64,000 nt of DNA, taken from positions 44,400-108,399 of the forward strand of contig NZ_JAEHFY010000016.1 of assembly GCF_016623585.1 (NCBI RefSeq), read 5' to 3'. Below the pieces are notes generated by a model that worked only from the letters and a program-made list of their open reading frames with translations, was not told where the DNA came from and did no database searches. Shown here one piece after another: positions 41,775 through 50,585 of this stretch. A program made the position numbers and the translations under genes. The first letter of the stretch is position 1, and each line of letters starts with the position of its first letter. Source of the stretch: Pedobacter segetis (GTDB lineage: Bacteria > Bacteroidota > Bacteroidia > Sphingobacteriales > Sphingobacteriaceae).

Positions 41775-44700
41775 TCACCAATTGGGTAAAGAACTATCTC
41801 TAAATCTTTCGGAATATTCTTTTGGCGTTAAATTCAGGTGCTTTTTAAAAACTTTAGAAAAATAACTAGGATTGTTGAAACCAACTTCATAGCCAACTTC
41901 TGCCATGTTATAAATGCCTAACTCAATCATTATAGCAGCTTGTTTAATTCGAACACTTATAATAAAATCATTAGGTGTTTGGTTAGTCCAGGCTTTAATT
42001 TTTGTGAAAAGAAGAGACCTGCTAATTCCCAAACCATTGCTAAATTCATCAATACCGAAAGATTTATTAGCAACGTTATCCTTAACGAGTTGAAACGCTT
42101 TGTTCATCATACTTTCGTCTAAAGAATTTACGGGTAATTCTGCTGGATGAAAAATGTTAGAATTTACAAATTTCTCTTTCAATCTGTTATGTGTATTAAT
42201 AATGTTATTACACTTCAGCAATAATTCTTTAACTTGAAATGGCTTAAACAAATAATCATCGGCACCTGACTCTAATCCGTCATATTTATGCACCAATGAG
42301 GTCCTTGCCGAAAGTAGGATGAATGGAATGTGACTGGTTCTAATATCTGTTTTTAATTTTGAACATAGCTCCAGCCCGTCCATCTCAGGCATCATCATAT
42401 CACTTATAATTAAGTCGGGATGTTTTACAATAGCAAGTTGATAGCCGATAACACCATTTGGAGCTGAAATAATGTTATAAAATTCCGAAAGAACTTCTTC
42501 TATAAACGAAGCAATATCTAAATTATCTTCAACTATCAAAATGGTTTGTCTTTCTTGATCTTTGAACTCCGCAACATTATCGAGATCTGGCATATCATTT
42601 CCGTCTTCGATATATGTCTTTTGGTAATCGGTAAAATCTTCATGCTCGCTTCCTTTAGAGATCTCCTCATCGGAAAAATGGCTCCTTCCTAAAGGCAAAG
42701 AGACAAAAAAAGAACTTCCCTTACCTACCTCGCTTGTTACATTAATTTCCCCTTTATGAAGTTCGACAATGCTTTTTACTATTGCCAAACCTATACCTGA
42801 CGAATATTTAAACTGTCCATAATTTTTATGACCCTGAATTTCGTAGAATTGATTAAATATTTTATAGATTTCTTCCGCTTCCATCCCGTCTCCGCTATCT
42901 TTAACGGTAATATTCAAACTTGTGTCAGTTTTTTTTATTTGAAACGAAATCTCGCCTCCTTTGGGAGTATTTTTGAATGCGTTAGATAGCAAATTATAGA
43001 AGACCTTTTCTAGCTTTTGGGCATCGAAATAAGCTAAAATCGTATCCTCATCTGTTTCGAACGTATAAATATATTCGTCGATTTTAGCTTGTAGAGAAAA
43101 AGAAAGGAAAATTTCGTTTAAGAATTCAACAATATTACTTTCTTCTAAACTTAACCTCATTTGGCTATCTTCAAACTTTCTAAAATCAAGCAATTCATTA
43201 ATTAACTTACTTAATTGGTCTGTATTTTTTTTGATAACCAATAGCTGTCTAAACAATTTATGAGACCCTTTGTACTCTTCGAGAATTTTTTGCAAAGGTC
43301 CTGAAATTAGTGTAAGCGGAGTCCTAAATTCATGAGATACGTTAGTAAAATATTGTAATTTGTGCTTATTTAGTTCTTCTTGGTTATGCGATTGTTGCTT
43401 TTCTAATTGTAAATTATGCTGTAAAATAAGCCTAGATCTAAAAAAGTAAACAAAAACCCCAAACGCTCCTAAAATAATTAAGCAGTAAATTGTATAGGCC
43501 CACCAAGTTTTCCAAGGAGCATTAGCTACTGTTATGTTTAAGTGAGTAATTTCTTTTGTTGGGACACCAAACTCATTTACACCTTTGACCTCAAAACTAT
43601 AATTCCCACCTTGCTGAATAGTGTAAGAAGCCGTTGTTTTTGAAGTTTGGTTCCAATCCTTTTCTAGACCAATTAGTCTGTAATAATATCTATTTTTACC
43701 ATTTTTAATAAAGTTTGGCATAGAAAAGTTTATGGTCAAAATATTTTGGTCATAGTCAAGATTTATATGATCTGTATATTCGATTGCATTTTCTAAAATT
43801 TTAGAACTGTCACCTACGTGTATTGGCTTATCAAATAATTTGAAGTTGGTAATAATTACATTGGGAGGTATGCTCTTAACTGCAATTAATTTATCAGGAT
43901 TAAAGGTTGTGATGCCCGATGCTCCTCCAAAATATATTTTTCCTATTGAGGAATATAGCTTAGATGCCCGTAAAAATTCGTTTGCTGGTAAACCATCATT
44001 AAAATTATAAATACGTTCAATGCCTCTATTTACTTTGTACTTAATAATGCCTGCATTTGAACTTAACCAAATTTCATCATTATGATCTTGAAGAACTGAA
44101 TAAATAGAATAATTTCTGTCTAACTCAGTAGGATATAACAATCCATTTTTTAGTTGAAGAAGCCCTAGATTTTGGGTCCCTACCCAAATACGTCCTTGTT
44201 CATCCTCGTATATGTCTTGAATTACAACCTTGCTGTCGGTAACAGGTTTCGCCAAACGTACTTCAAAGATGTTATAACCGGCACTGCCACTTTTCCTTTT
44301 TAAACTTAAAACACATTGTTGTGTACCTACGTATACAACTCCAGATTTTGCTTTTAAAATTTTCCTAATGGTTCCTAAAATGAGCCCATTTTTAAGTGTG
44401 GGGAGGTTAATTCTAATGCTTTTTCCTGTTTTGACATCTAATAAATTTAATCCATCATTCAGGGTACCAACCCACAAACTTTGATCATCATTTTTTTCTA
44501 TTGCTAAAATTATATTTGAACTTAAGCTGAATTTATCCCTAGCGTTGTGACTGTAAGTTCTAGTGGATTTGGTTTTTAGGTTGTAAAATATTAAACCCTC
44601 ATTGAACGTCCCAATCCATAAACTGCTTGGATCACTTAAAAAAAGTGTTTTAACCGTTCCTAAATTTTTTCCGTCAGCTAGCTTTTTAATGTAAGTGAAT

Positions 44701-45899
44701 CTATTTTTTCTTTCATCAAAAACACTGATTCCGCCGCCCTCCGTACCAAAATATATGATATTTTCATTGTCTTGAACTATAGAACTTACCACTTTAGAGC
44801 TCAATTTAAGTCCGTTTCCTTCATCTATCCCCGTAAAGTTAAATTGCTTTTCGTTCCAATAATTTATTCCGCCATAAAAACTTCCGATCCAAATTGAGCC
44901 ATACCAATCTTTAAAAAGCGCCTTGATTTTATTATCAACCAAGCTTAAAGATGAAGTTGGATCATGTTTTAATTGGTGTACTACTTTGAATGAATCTATC
45001 ACACTTATACCATCATAGGTTCCCACCCAGAGTCTCTTTTTTTCGTCAATAGTTAGTGTTCGGATAACTTGGTTTACTAAACCAGTTTTAAAATGGGAAA
45101 AACTTTCATCCTTAGTATTCAAATAATCTAAACTATTTTGTGTACCTACCCAAAGGTTACTCTTCTCATCTTCAAGTAAAACATTCACAACATTGTAGGT
45201 AATGCTTTTTGTTTCTTTACTGTGTGAATAGGTTTTAAATTTGTATTCTCCATTTTTGTAAAGAACACTTTTATTTAAACCTTTGTTAGTGGCCAGCCAA
45301 ACCGTTCCGTTTCGAGTTTGATAGATATAACGGATGAAGTTAGAACTGATATTGTTTTTCGAATTTGCAACTAGGTGTTTTACTTTTTTAGTCTTAGGTT
45401 GATAAATGTAAATACCATTGTTGTAACCTACCCAAATTTCACCATTTGACAGTTCAGTTATACATAGTGCATAAATATTTTGAGGTTTGTTTTTGTTTAA
45501 TAAGGGTATTATTTTGAAAACGTCTAATCTAGGATTGTAAACCGAAAGCCCGCTGCGAGAGGCAATCCATATATCATCATTTTTATCAATTAAAATTCCG
45601 CTGATGTCACTATAACCAGGTGGTAAACTATCAGAAAATTTATTATTATGAAATTTAAGGTCGATACCGTCATAGCTGATCAGGCCTTTTCTTGTACCAA
45701 ACCACATCAATCCGTTTTTACCCTGAGCTATTGAGGTTACCGAGTTTAGAGAAAACTCATCCGACGTGGATAGGTGATAAAATTTGTCTATAAAATCTTG
45801 CGCAAATGACTGATAATTGGAGGAAAAAGCAAACAAAAAGACAAATACAATAAGACGTTTGCATTTGACATAACATCTACTTAAAAAATGGTTAATCAT
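41775..45899 (-). CDS. Hybrid two-component system regulator (HTCS) of the polysaccharide locus
   Basis: The 1374-residue protein combines sensor and regulator. It has a signal peptide, about 14 periplasmic two-component-propeller repeats (LWVGTQNGL..., IWIGSFYGG-type blades), a Y_Y_Y domain (about 700-780) and a membrane helix (about 797-817). Next come HisKA (H856 in SHEFRTPLT), an HATPase domain (NAFKNT; GSGDGMEAEE; GIGLAIVKSIVE), a receiver domain (phospho-acceptor near D1167 in LIISDMMMPEMDG) and a C-terminal AraC-type HTH. HTCS proteins bind a breakdown oligosaccharide directly and activate their locus. A TTG three codons upstream is rejected in favour of ATG. Confidence 0.95.
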   Translation of the reverse strand: MINHFLSRCYVKCKRLIVFVFLFAFSSNYQSFAQDFIDKFYHLSTSDEFSLNSVTSIAQGKNGLMWFGTRKGLISYDGIDLKFHNNKFSDSLPPGYSDISGILIDKNDDIWIASRSGLSVYNPRLDVFKIIPLLNKNKPQNIYALCITELSNGEIWVGYNNGIYIYQPKTKKVKHLVANSKNNISSNFIRYIYQTRNGTVWLATNKGLNKSVLYKNGEYKFKTYSHSKETKSITYNVVNVLLEDEKSNLWVGTQNSLDYLNTKDESFSHFKTGLVNQVIRTLTIDEKKRLWVGTYDGISVIDSFKVVHQLKHDPTSSLSLVDNKIKALFKDWYGSIWIGSFYGGINYWNEKQFNFTGIDEGNGLKLSSKVVSSIVQDNENIIYFGTEGGGISVFDERKNRFTYIKKLADGKNLGTVKTLFLSDPSSLWIGTFNEGLIFYNLKTKSTRTYSHNARDKFSLSSNIILAIEKNDDQSLWVGTLNDGLNLLDVKTGKSIRINLPTLKNGLILGTIRKILKAKSGVVYVGTQQCVLSLKRKSGSAGYNIFEVRLAKPVTDSKVVIQDIYEDEQGRIWVGTQNLGLLQLKNGLLYPTELDRNYSIYSVLQDHNDEIWLSSNAGIIKYKVNRGIERIYNFNDGLPANEFLRASKLYSSIGKIYFGGASGITTFNPDKLIAVKSIPPNVIITNFKLFDKPIHVGDSSKILENAIEYTDHINLDYDQNILTINFSMPNFIKNGKNRYYYRLIGLEKDWNQTSKTTASYTIQQGGNYSFEVKGVNEFGVPTKEITHLNITVANAPWKTWWAYTIYCLIILGAFGVFVYFFRSRLILQHNLQLEKQQSHNQEELNKHKLQYFTNVSHEFRTPLTLISGPLQKILEEYKGSHKLFRQLLVIKKNTDQLSKLINELLDFRKFEDSQMRLSLEESNIVEFLNEIFLSFSLQAKIDEYIYTFETDEDTILAYFDAQKLEKVFYNLLSNAFKNTPKGGEISFQIKKTDTSLNITVKDSGDGMEAEEIYKIFNQFYEIQGHKNYGQFKYSSGIGLAIVKSIVELHKGEINVTSEVGKGSSFFVSLPLGRSHFSDEEISKGSEHEDFTDYQKTYIEDGNDMPDLDNVAEFKDQERQTILIVEDNLDIASFIEEVLSEFYNIISAPNGVIGYQLAIVKHPDLIISDMMMPEMDGLELCSKLKTDIRTSHIPFILLSARTSLVHKYDGLESGADDYLFKPFQVKELLLKCNNIINTHNRLKEKFVNSNIFHPAELPVNSLDESMMNKAFQLVKDNVANKSFGIDEFSNGLGISRSLLFTKIKAWTNQTPNDFIISVRIKQAAIMIELGIYNMAEVGYEVGFNNPSYFSKVFKKHLNLTPKEYSERFRDSSLPNW

Positions 45900-46315
45900 C
45901 GTGTACAATTAAGTTCTTTGGTCAAAAGCCTTTGTTCTAACAAATAGAATCAATTTAATACTTTTCTTTGAATTTAGGGTAATTTTTATCATTTCAGAAA
46001 CACAAAAAATATTCAAAGCTTAACCCTAAATGTATATTAATTTAGATTGAAAGCCATACCAATTAAGATTAACTAAAGATTAACAAATAGTCTAATGTTC
46101 ATTTTTTAACGCATAAGAGGTACAGTCTTTTAATGAATAAACAAAGTCTGATTTTGGCAAAGCGAAACAAATGAGAGTCAAAAACACACCTGTTAATTGG
46201 TACAAATCTATTTATGGTTAAATATCAGACTAATATGTACTCATAAACTGTATCTACAATTTGTGCTTTGAAAGTATCTACTTTAACTGAAAGGCTGTTT
46301 TACAAATGTTAAAAA
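45900..46315. other. Intergenic region upstream of the HTCS gene
   Basis: 416 bases, AT-rich, no frame or hairpin supported. It contains the HTCS promoter and the 3' end region of the GH43 transcript, but no terminator is seen between the two genes. Confidence 0.5.
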
Positions 46316-47668
46316 TTAATGGAAAGAGAACGAATCTAATTGTAAAAGATCAATACCTTTTCCTCTAAAAACCAAACAAATACTTTCGCTCTCACCTAAA
46401 AACGGGAGCTTAGCAACAACATTAGTTTGAGTTTCTAATAGACCAATTGTATCACAAACTCCTAATAATTCTCCATTAGGGGTATTCCTTCTAATTTCGA
46501 TAGTAATATTCTTTTTTGCCCTAACATAATTAAAAATAATTTCGTTTTTATCAGCTAAATTTTTGACGTTTGCATAAATAACATAATCTCCGTCATTTAT
46601 TTCCCCTAGTACAAATCCACCATTTTTATTTTCTTTCTTTTGGATGCCTGATGAAATAAAATAATCTTCTGCTTCAATTAAAGGTGCGTTAGAATCATAC
46701 TGCCCCACGCCTACACCATCTACTCTTATAACCGCCATTTCTCCGTTATCCTTGTAATTCAAGTAACTTATAAAAGTATCTCTAAACCATCTGTTTCCGG
46801 TTTGACTAATATCGCAGTAAGCAAAATACGTTTGATTGTGCCATTCAAAAAACGATCCGTGTCTGCCTTGCAAAAACCCATTAGGCCAAGTTGGCTTATC
46901 ATACCCCTTCGCAAAACTGGTCTCATTCATAATTGCACCTTTGTAATGATAAGGTCCATATATGTTATCAGCAACAGCATAAAAAACACCCCAGCTTAAA
47001 TAAAATTTTCCATTGTGCTTGTGCACAAAAGGCTTATCATCAGTTGGCATCTCTTTATTTTTTCCATCTAAATTGTAAGGCCCGTGTGGATTGTTTATGA
47101 GGAGCTTTCTAGGTTTTTCTGCTAGACTAATCATATCATCATTGAGCTTAGCGATATAATAGTCCCAAACACCAAAAATAATATAATGACTCCCTTGATC
47201 TTCGAAGATTGCTATATCATACTCGTCTGTGCTTGTTAAATCGGATTTTAACAATGGTTTGCCTAGAGGATCTTTCCATGGCCCAGTAGGCGTATTGCCC
47301 ACAACCACTCCTGTTTGTTGATTTTTTTCTGAAAAATACCAATAATATTTACCATTCTTATATCCAACATCTGTTGCCCAACAACTGGTAAACGGTATAC
47401 CAATATACGTTTGAGCAGGATCCAATATGCTCCGCTTTGTCCACGTTACTAGATCCGGTGATGACCAAATCCACCAGTTTTCCATAACAAAACCTGTATT
47501 GTGAATAGATTTATCATGAGAAGCATATACAAAAGCGGTATCATTGAAAATGTGTATATGTGGGTCATTTAATCCTACGTTAGGAACTATTGGATTTTGC
47601 GCTTGGACTAAATACGGTTCAAAAAAAATACCGGTAACAAAAGCAACGATAGTTAATAATGATTTCAT
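46316..47668 (-). CDS. GH43-family glycosidase with C-terminal CBM6-like domain
   Basis: The 450-residue protein has a signal peptide (ends LVQAQ) and a five-bladed propeller: GLNDPHIHIFNDTAFVYASHD supplies the catalytic base aspartate (DP), then WATDVGYKNGKYYWYF, STDEYDIAIFEDQGSHYIIFG and DDKPFVHKHNGKFYLSW. The C-terminal ~115 residues (IEAEDYFISSGIQ..., INDGDYVIYANV, LQLDSFSF) are a CBM6-type carbohydrate-binding module. GH43 members are mostly arabinofuranosidases or xylosidases, some galactosidases; the substrate here is open. ATG preferred over a TTG three codons upstream. Confidence 0.85.
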   Translation of the reverse strand: MKSLLTIVAFVTGIFFEPYLVQAQNPIVPNVGLNDPHIHIFNDTAFVYASHDKSIHNTGFVMENWWIWSSPDLVTWTKRSILDPAQTYIGIPFTSCWATDVGYKNGKYYWYFSEKNQQTGVVVGNTPTGPWKDPLGKPLLKSDLTSTDEYDIAIFEDQGSHYIIFGVWDYYIAKLNDDMISLAEKPRKLLINNPHGPYNLDGKNKEMPTDDKPFVHKHNGKFYLSWGVFYAVADNIYGPYHYKGAIMNETSFAKGYDKPTWPNGFLQGRHGSFFEWHNQTYFAYCDISQTGNRWFRDTFISYLNYKDNGEMAVIRVDGVGVGQYDSNAPLIEAEDYFISSGIQKKENKNGGFVLGEINDGDYVIYANVKNLADKNEIIFNYVRAKKNITIEIRRNTPNGELLGVCDTIGLLETQTNVVAKLPFLGESESICLVFRGKGIDLLQLDSFSFH

Positions 47669-47754
47669 AATTTTCAATGGATATTAAAAATGAGTAGGCA
47701 GACGGATTAAATCTTAATAAGTAAAGTTAGCACTCCGATCGTTACGATTTTAAT

Positions 47755-47789
47755 TAAAAAAACCTAGCTTCTTAGAGCTAGGTTTTTTT
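47755..47789. terminator. Terminator between GH43 and the glycine-rich gene
   Basis: AAAAAACCTAGCT pairs with AGCTAGGTTTTTT around a 6-base loop. A-run before and T-run after make it usable on both strands. On the minus strand it would end the glycine-rich gene transcript ahead of GH43. Confidence 0.85.
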
Positions 47790-47823
47790 AATTAAGAAGT
47801 TTATCAACAATAGTTAAATTAAG

Positions 47824-49236
47824 CTATTTAATGATCACTTTAACAGATTCTCGCAAATTATTACCGGTAAGAGTTAAAATATATTGACCTGGAGCCATTT
47901 TGGTGTTAAGATTAATCACCGATATATTTTTACCCATATTTAGCTGTAAAGGCTGGCTTAAATAAATTACCCCATTAGATCCAGTTAAAGTAGCATTTGC
48001 TGTTTGTGCTGATTGGGTATTAATATTTACATTTAAAACGCCAGAGGCTGGGTTCGGATAAACACTTACACTTGATGAGTTCGCAAAAGAGAAGTTAATA
48101 GATTTGATTGCCAATTCAACTGTCTTACCATCGTTATCAAATTGTACTAACTTATAATAGTTTACTCCATTTTGTGGGTTAGTATCATAAGCAGTATAGA
48201 TTGATCTTTGTGAGGTAGTTCCATGCCCCTCAATGGCTGCAACGGTCTTATAAGTTTTGTTATCCGAAGATACTTGAATCTCAAACCTGTTATTATTAGC
48301 TTCAGAAGCTGTTTCCCAAGTAAACTTAACCTGATTGTTGGAAGTTGATGCATTGAAAGAAATAAGAGAAACTGGAAGTCCTATCGGAGAATAAGTAAAT
48401 ATGACCCTTCCTTGAGAACCTAAACCACCTTTTTGACCAGATTTGCTACCACCAACAGCAGTATTAAAAGCTCCAACACCTCCAGCACCTCCACTTCCTA
48501 TACCAGTACCAGGACTCCCAGCCTTATTACCAAAAGTTGGATCAAAAACATTGGTAGCGCCACCATTAGGAGTTTCTCCTAAAAGTGGAAATACACCATC
48601 GCCACCTGCGCCGCCACTACTACCTGTACCTATCGCAACACCACCACTGCCATCAGAACCAATAACCCCAGCTGCTCCGTTACTTCCAGTTAAACTAGTA
48701 ATTCCTCCACCTGTAGTTGCACCGCCAGCTCCACCTGCACCTGCGGTCCCTAGCGATACGTATCCACCGCCTTTTCCACCTGCTGCCCTACCTAACTCTG
48801 TTCCACCTAAAGTAACAAATGAGTCATATCCATCTCTTCCGGTAGTATTGCCGGATGGATTTTCAACGGCAGCTCCTACGGTGGTAATGAATTTTGTTCC
48901 TTCTACCACTGCCAAATTTATTTCTGTGTAAGCGCCCGCACCTGCACCACCGCCCGATGATCTGTTAGCTCCACTTGGAGTGGGCCCAGAAGCTCCACCA
49001 TTACCGCCTGCTCCCCACATCTGTATTTTTACAGATGTTTTACCTGCAGGTACCGTATTTTCTATAGTAGCTTTGTCGGAAGTGGGGTATGCAGCAGTTG
49101 AACCTCCTAAATAAGTAGCATCTTGTGCAAAGACACTTGAAGAACAAAAAGCCATAGTTACAATAGCGAAAATCGATAATTTAACTCCTCTTTTAGGAAA
49201 TACCTGACATGTTTTACTTCGTAATTTTTTTAACAT
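47824..49236 (-). CDS. Glycine-rich surface protein with T9SS type A sorting domain
   Basis: The 470-residue protein has a signal peptide (ends SSVFAQ) and a short beta-region with VKIQMWGAGGNGG. Residues about 75-290 are a glycine/alanine/serine-rich low-complexity section (GGAGGAGAY-like). A FnIII-like part follows (LISFNASTSNNQVKFTWETASEANNNRFEIQVS), then the T9SS type A C-terminal sorting domain (SVYPNPASGVLNV...GQYILTLTGNNLRESVKVIIK). It should be exported and attached to the surface. Role in glycan use is unknown; it may be a binding or matrix protein. The terminators make it a separate transcript within the locus. Confidence 0.85.
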   Translation of the reverse strand: MLKKLRSKTCQVFPKRGVKLSIFAIVTMAFCSSSVFAQDATYLGGSTAAYPTSDKATIENTVPAGKTSVKIQMWGAGGNGGASGPTPSGANRSSGGGAGAGAYTEINLAVVEGTKFITTVGAAVENPSGNTTGRDGYDSFVTLGGTELGRAAGGKGGGYVSLGTAGAGGAGGATTGGGITSLTGSNGAAGVIGSDGSGGVAIGTGSSGGAGGDGVFPLLGETPNGGATNVFDPTFGNKAGSPGTGIGSGGAGGVGAFNTAVGGSKSGQKGGLGSQGRVIFTYSPIGLPVSLISFNASTSNNQVKFTWETASEANNNRFEIQVSSDNKTYKTVAAIEGHGTTSQRSIYTAYDTNPQNGVNYYKLVQFDNDGKTVELAIKSINFSFANSSSVSVYPNPASGVLNVNINTQSAQTANATLTGSNGVIYLSQPLQLNMGKNISVINLNTKMAPGQYILTLTGNNLRESVKVIIK

Positions 49237-49665
49237 AACAAAATGGTTTAATAATTAGATTTAAAATGTTTGAAATTGATAAAATTGTATAAGAGCTTTT
49301 CACAGCTTTAATAAATATGTTAATCATTTCAAGTTTTTTTAATTGCGTTAACCTGTAATGGATACCGAATAGATTCAAACTGAAATTAAATTAGCATCTA
49401 AGTAATAAAGTCTTTTAATTTTATTTGTGAATTGGTTATTCATTGACCAATTGAATATACCGCTTTTCCAAATTGGTAATATTTTATAATTAGCTGTTAC
49501 AAATGTATTTTTAATCAACCAAAAAAAAATCCATTTAACTGACAATTTTGTCCAGAAAATCTCTAAAAGTTTTAATAGAGATATCAAAAATAGAAAGAAA
49601 CAAAAATTCTTGTTAAGCTTAAGCAAATGGTATGAGCTGGTTAACACTTTTTCAATTACTTGTCG

Positions 49666-49767
49666 TTACTTAATAATCACTTTAACAGATTCTCGCAAAG
49701 TATTTAATAATTTAATTCTCCATATCAGGGAAACATAAGAAACATTCATTGCTGATTTTTTCAACAT
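49666..49767 (-). pseudogene. Deletion derivative of the glycine-rich T9SS gene
   Basis: A 33-codon frame begins ATGTTGAAAAAA like the glycine-rich gene (MLKK) and ends NTLRESVKVIIK-stop, the same last residues as that gene. The nucleotides around both ends also match: AACATAAC before the ATG and ACTTTAACAGATTCTCGCAA at the 3' end. So the middle of a second copy has been deleted. A functional short peptide is unlikely. Confidence 0.65.
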
Positions 49768-49877
49768 AACAAACTTTCTTATTAATTAGATTCAAAGAAA
49801 TATTTCTTTGATGAAAAAGAAAAAAACTTCGTAGCCCTAGCTATAAAATGCGAAAATTTATTTTCCTTTTACCTATT

Positions 49878-50190
49878 CTATTCAGCTTTATTCTGAAGAT
49901 TAGGTGTTGGCATTTGCGCACTAACCTGCTTTCTCCAGTCTTTTAAAAGCGTATATAATTCTTGAGTTTTCTCTTTCAATTATATCTTTTGCAAGGTTGC
50001 AAAAGTTTAATTACGTTTTCCATGTTTCTAAATTTAGCCAGCCTTAATGAAGTGCTTATGGAAATTTATTTGATTTAAAATTCTCAGTAGGTTTCTCCAT
50101 CTGCTTATAACATAGGAAACAATACTTATTTAAACTCTTTATAATTGCCTACCAGACCAACTGATGACGTAAAAAAGCTGCTTCTTCATT
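49878..50190 (-). pseudogene. C-terminal remnant of a fifth sulfatase
   Basis: Minus-strand frames give VGNYKEFK, then CNLAKDIIE, then (frameshift) EKTQELYTLLKDWRKQVSAQMPTPN to a TAG. 'L..LL..WR..V.AQMPTPNP' is the standard C-terminal end of many S1 sulfatases, preceded by the NLA pattern. Several stops and frameshifts interrupt the region and the N-terminal catalytic half is absent. Confidence 0.65.
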
Positions 50191-50585
50191 TTAAACGTGT
50201 ACTATTTTGTCAGCTTTATGAATTTTTATTTTCCAATTAAAGTTTATAATTGTTTCCAGAAGCGAAAGTAGATTTTGCCTAAAATTTAATGACCAATCTA
50301 AATCTTCATTTAAACTATTAAGTTGGTCTATAGTTTCACTTTTAACCATAAACAACCAATTTCTAATCAATAATAAATACCAAAAAAATGAGAATAAATG
50401 AGAACAAATGTGAACGTGAAAGAAAAGTTGCAACGTCATCGATCAAAAGTTTGCTAGTTATTGACTTTTGTTGTAGCAAACAAAGTGCTAAGAAACCAAA
50501 ATCTATTCTTAGTGAATTGTCAATTTAATCTATACCTGACGATAAATTGTTATGTACAACCATTACTAAACTTAAATCATTAAAA

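Larger units (their letters stand above)
49237..50585. other. 1.35-kb degraded region at the centre of the locus
   Basis: It lies between the divergent arms. It holds at least two remnants (a deletion derivative of the glycine-rich gene and a sulfatase C-terminus), listed separately. The part at 50191-50585 should hold the promoter of the SusC/SusD operon and an HTCS binding site, but I cannot place them. Longer frames here lack coding character. Confidence 0.5.

Noticed and set aside
48443..48931. Pro/Ala-rich plus-strand frame opposite the glycine-rich gene
   Set aside because: It is the antisense of glycine codons (GGN read as CCN), an expected mirror frame.
49375..49647. 90-codon minus-strand frame in the central degraded region
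   Set aside because: Composition is Leu/Phe/Lys/Asn-rich as expected from AT-rich noncoding DNA; no motif, no upstream signal.
50191..50439. 82-codon minus-strand frame upstream of SusC
   Set aside because: No recognisable domain; it lies where the SusC promoter should be. The C-terminal half looks slightly coding-like, but not enough to call.
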